Shown here: in pieces, positions 63,388-64,000 of the stretch | Layout: each line of letters starts with the position of its first letter | Position numbering within the stretch: position 1 is the stretch's first letter | Source of the DNA: Ruania rhizosphaerae | GTDB lineage: Bacteria > Actinomycetota > Actinomycetes > Actinomycetales > Beutenbergiaceae | NCBI RefSeq assembly: GCF_009805705.1 | Contig: NZ_VSMB01000001.1 | Coordinates: 682,001 to 746,000 of the forward strand | Length of the DNA stretch: 64,000 bases | Reading direction: 5' to 3' | Position numbers and translations under genes: made by a program | Notes under the pieces: generated by a model | Told to the model about the DNA's origin: nothing | The model's input: only the letters and a program-made list of their open reading frames with translations | Databases searched by the model: none

Positions 63388-64000
63388 TCAGCCGAGGGCT
63401 TGCACCAGTGGGGCAAGCATCCGCGGGTCGGTCTGCAGGATGAGGGTGGTCACGCAGCTCGCCTCCCAGCGTGCGAGCTGGGTGGTGATGTCCGACGGCG
63501 TCCCCACCAGGGCCACGTCTGTCACCAGGTCTGTGGGGATGGCTGCCGCCGCACCGGCCTTGTCACCGGAGGTGTACTTCGCGGTCACCTCCTCGCACAC
63601 GTCGACGTAGCCGATCCGGGCGATCGCCTCGCGATGGAAGTTGGTGCTCGCCGAGCCCATCCCGCCGATGTACAGGGCCAGGTGCGGGCGGACCTGATCG
63701 GCGGCGCTCTCCAAGTCTTCAGCGATCACTGCCGGCACCGCAGCGCTGACCTCGAACTCGTCCCGGGGTGAGCGGGCGCCGTCCCTGCGCGCGAACCCGG
63801 TCTCGAGGTTCTCCCGGTACTCGGCGTCGAGGGCGGGGGAGACGAACGCCGGCAGCCATCCATCGGCGATCTCGGCCGCCAACGCGGTGTTCTTCGGACC
63901 CTGGGCGGCGAGGTGGATGGGCAGGTCCGCTCGCAACGGATGCACCGTGGGGCGCAGGGCTTTGCCGAGGTGAGCTCCACCGTCGTGGGGGAGGGTGAAG
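63388..64000 (-). CDS. LLM-class F420-dependent oxidoreductase, partial
   Basis: C-terminal ~204 residues of a luciferase-like flavin/F420 monooxygenase or reductase; the 5' part continues beyond the window. Family signs: L-P-I-H-L-A-A-Q-G-P-K-N-T-A-L-A-A-E-I-A-D-G-W and V-A-L-V-G-T-P-S-D-I. Such proteins are frequent in Actinobacteria. Convergent with the deaminase operon. Confidence 0.85.
   Translation of the reverse strand, partial: FTLPHDGGAHLGKALRPTVHPLRADLPIHLAAQGPKNTALAAEIADGWLPAFVSPALDAEYRENLETGFARRDGARSPRDEFEVSAAVPAVIAEDLESAADQVRPHLALYIGGMGSASTNFHREAIARIGYVDVCEEVTAKYTSGDKAGAAAAIPTDLVTDVALVGTPSDITTQLARWEASCVTTLILQTDPRMLAPLVQALG

Overview
The window is high-GC DNA from an actinobacterium. 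Class Ib ribonucleotide reductase (nrdHIEF), an Lsr2-like fragment, an F420-type LLM oxidoreductase, Tat-dependent lipoproteins and an LPETG surface protein all point to Actinobacteria, probably Micrococcales; the order is an inference, and no rRNA or tRNA is present to confirm it. 

Layout. (1) 51-3969: nrdH-nrdI-nrdE-nrdF. (2) 3946-9688: a 5.7-kb islet inserted at the very 3' end of nrdF. It holds a truncated lsr2-like gene, a two-component system and a lipoprotein/adaptor/ATPase/FtsX-like efflux operon whose permease is frameshifted. It is bounded by 24-bp direct repeats of the nrdF tail (22/24 identical). (3) 9745-16484: an RsmC/RlmG-like methyltransferase, a Fic protein with a palindromic upstream site, an LPETG surface protein, a gene remnant and a hipBA pair. 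(4) 16674-51077: a large carbohydrate locus with four complete cytoplasmic sulfatases and one sulfatase remnant, a GH42, a GH78, two Tat-exported clan GH-A hydrolases, two ADP-ribosylglycohydrolase-family proteins, an FAD oxidoreductase, a YesL-like protein, three LacI regulators and one GntR regulator. A 3,403-bp ABC sugar-transporter cassette is present twice as an apparently perfect direct repeat (25430-28832 and 38816-42218). (5) 51223-52091: a degraded antitoxin/Fic pair and a small P-loop kinase. (6) 52193-55304: a further sugar ABC transporter. (7) 55461-63262: an MFS transporter, a fourth LacI regulator, and a PotBCA-type ABC transporter with binding protein and an adenosine-deaminase-family enzyme in one operon. 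(8) 63388-64000: an LLM oxidoreductase cut by the window end. 

How it works together (inference). The carbohydrate locus looks like a set of separately regulated operons for a sulfated, probably rhamnose/arabinose/galactose-containing glycan. Exported GH-A enzymes would cut outside the cell, ABC transporters would import oligosaccharides that may still be sulfated, and the signal-less sulfatases, GH42, GH78 and perhaps the ADP-ribosylglycohydrolase-fold proteins would finish the work in the cytoplasm. Each LacI gene has its own operator type, and matching copies lie in front of its likely targets: TTGWAYCGRTWCAA for regulator 1, an AAAACGTTTT core for regulator 2, and GCTATTACGNAAT for regulator 3. 

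The most notable points are the perfect transporter-cassette duplication wired into two operons, the nrdF-tail insertion, a GH78 gene whose only well-placed start is ATC, the ADP-ribosylglycohydrolase-family genes embedded in glycan operons, and two very long perfect or near-perfect palindromes between convergent genes.
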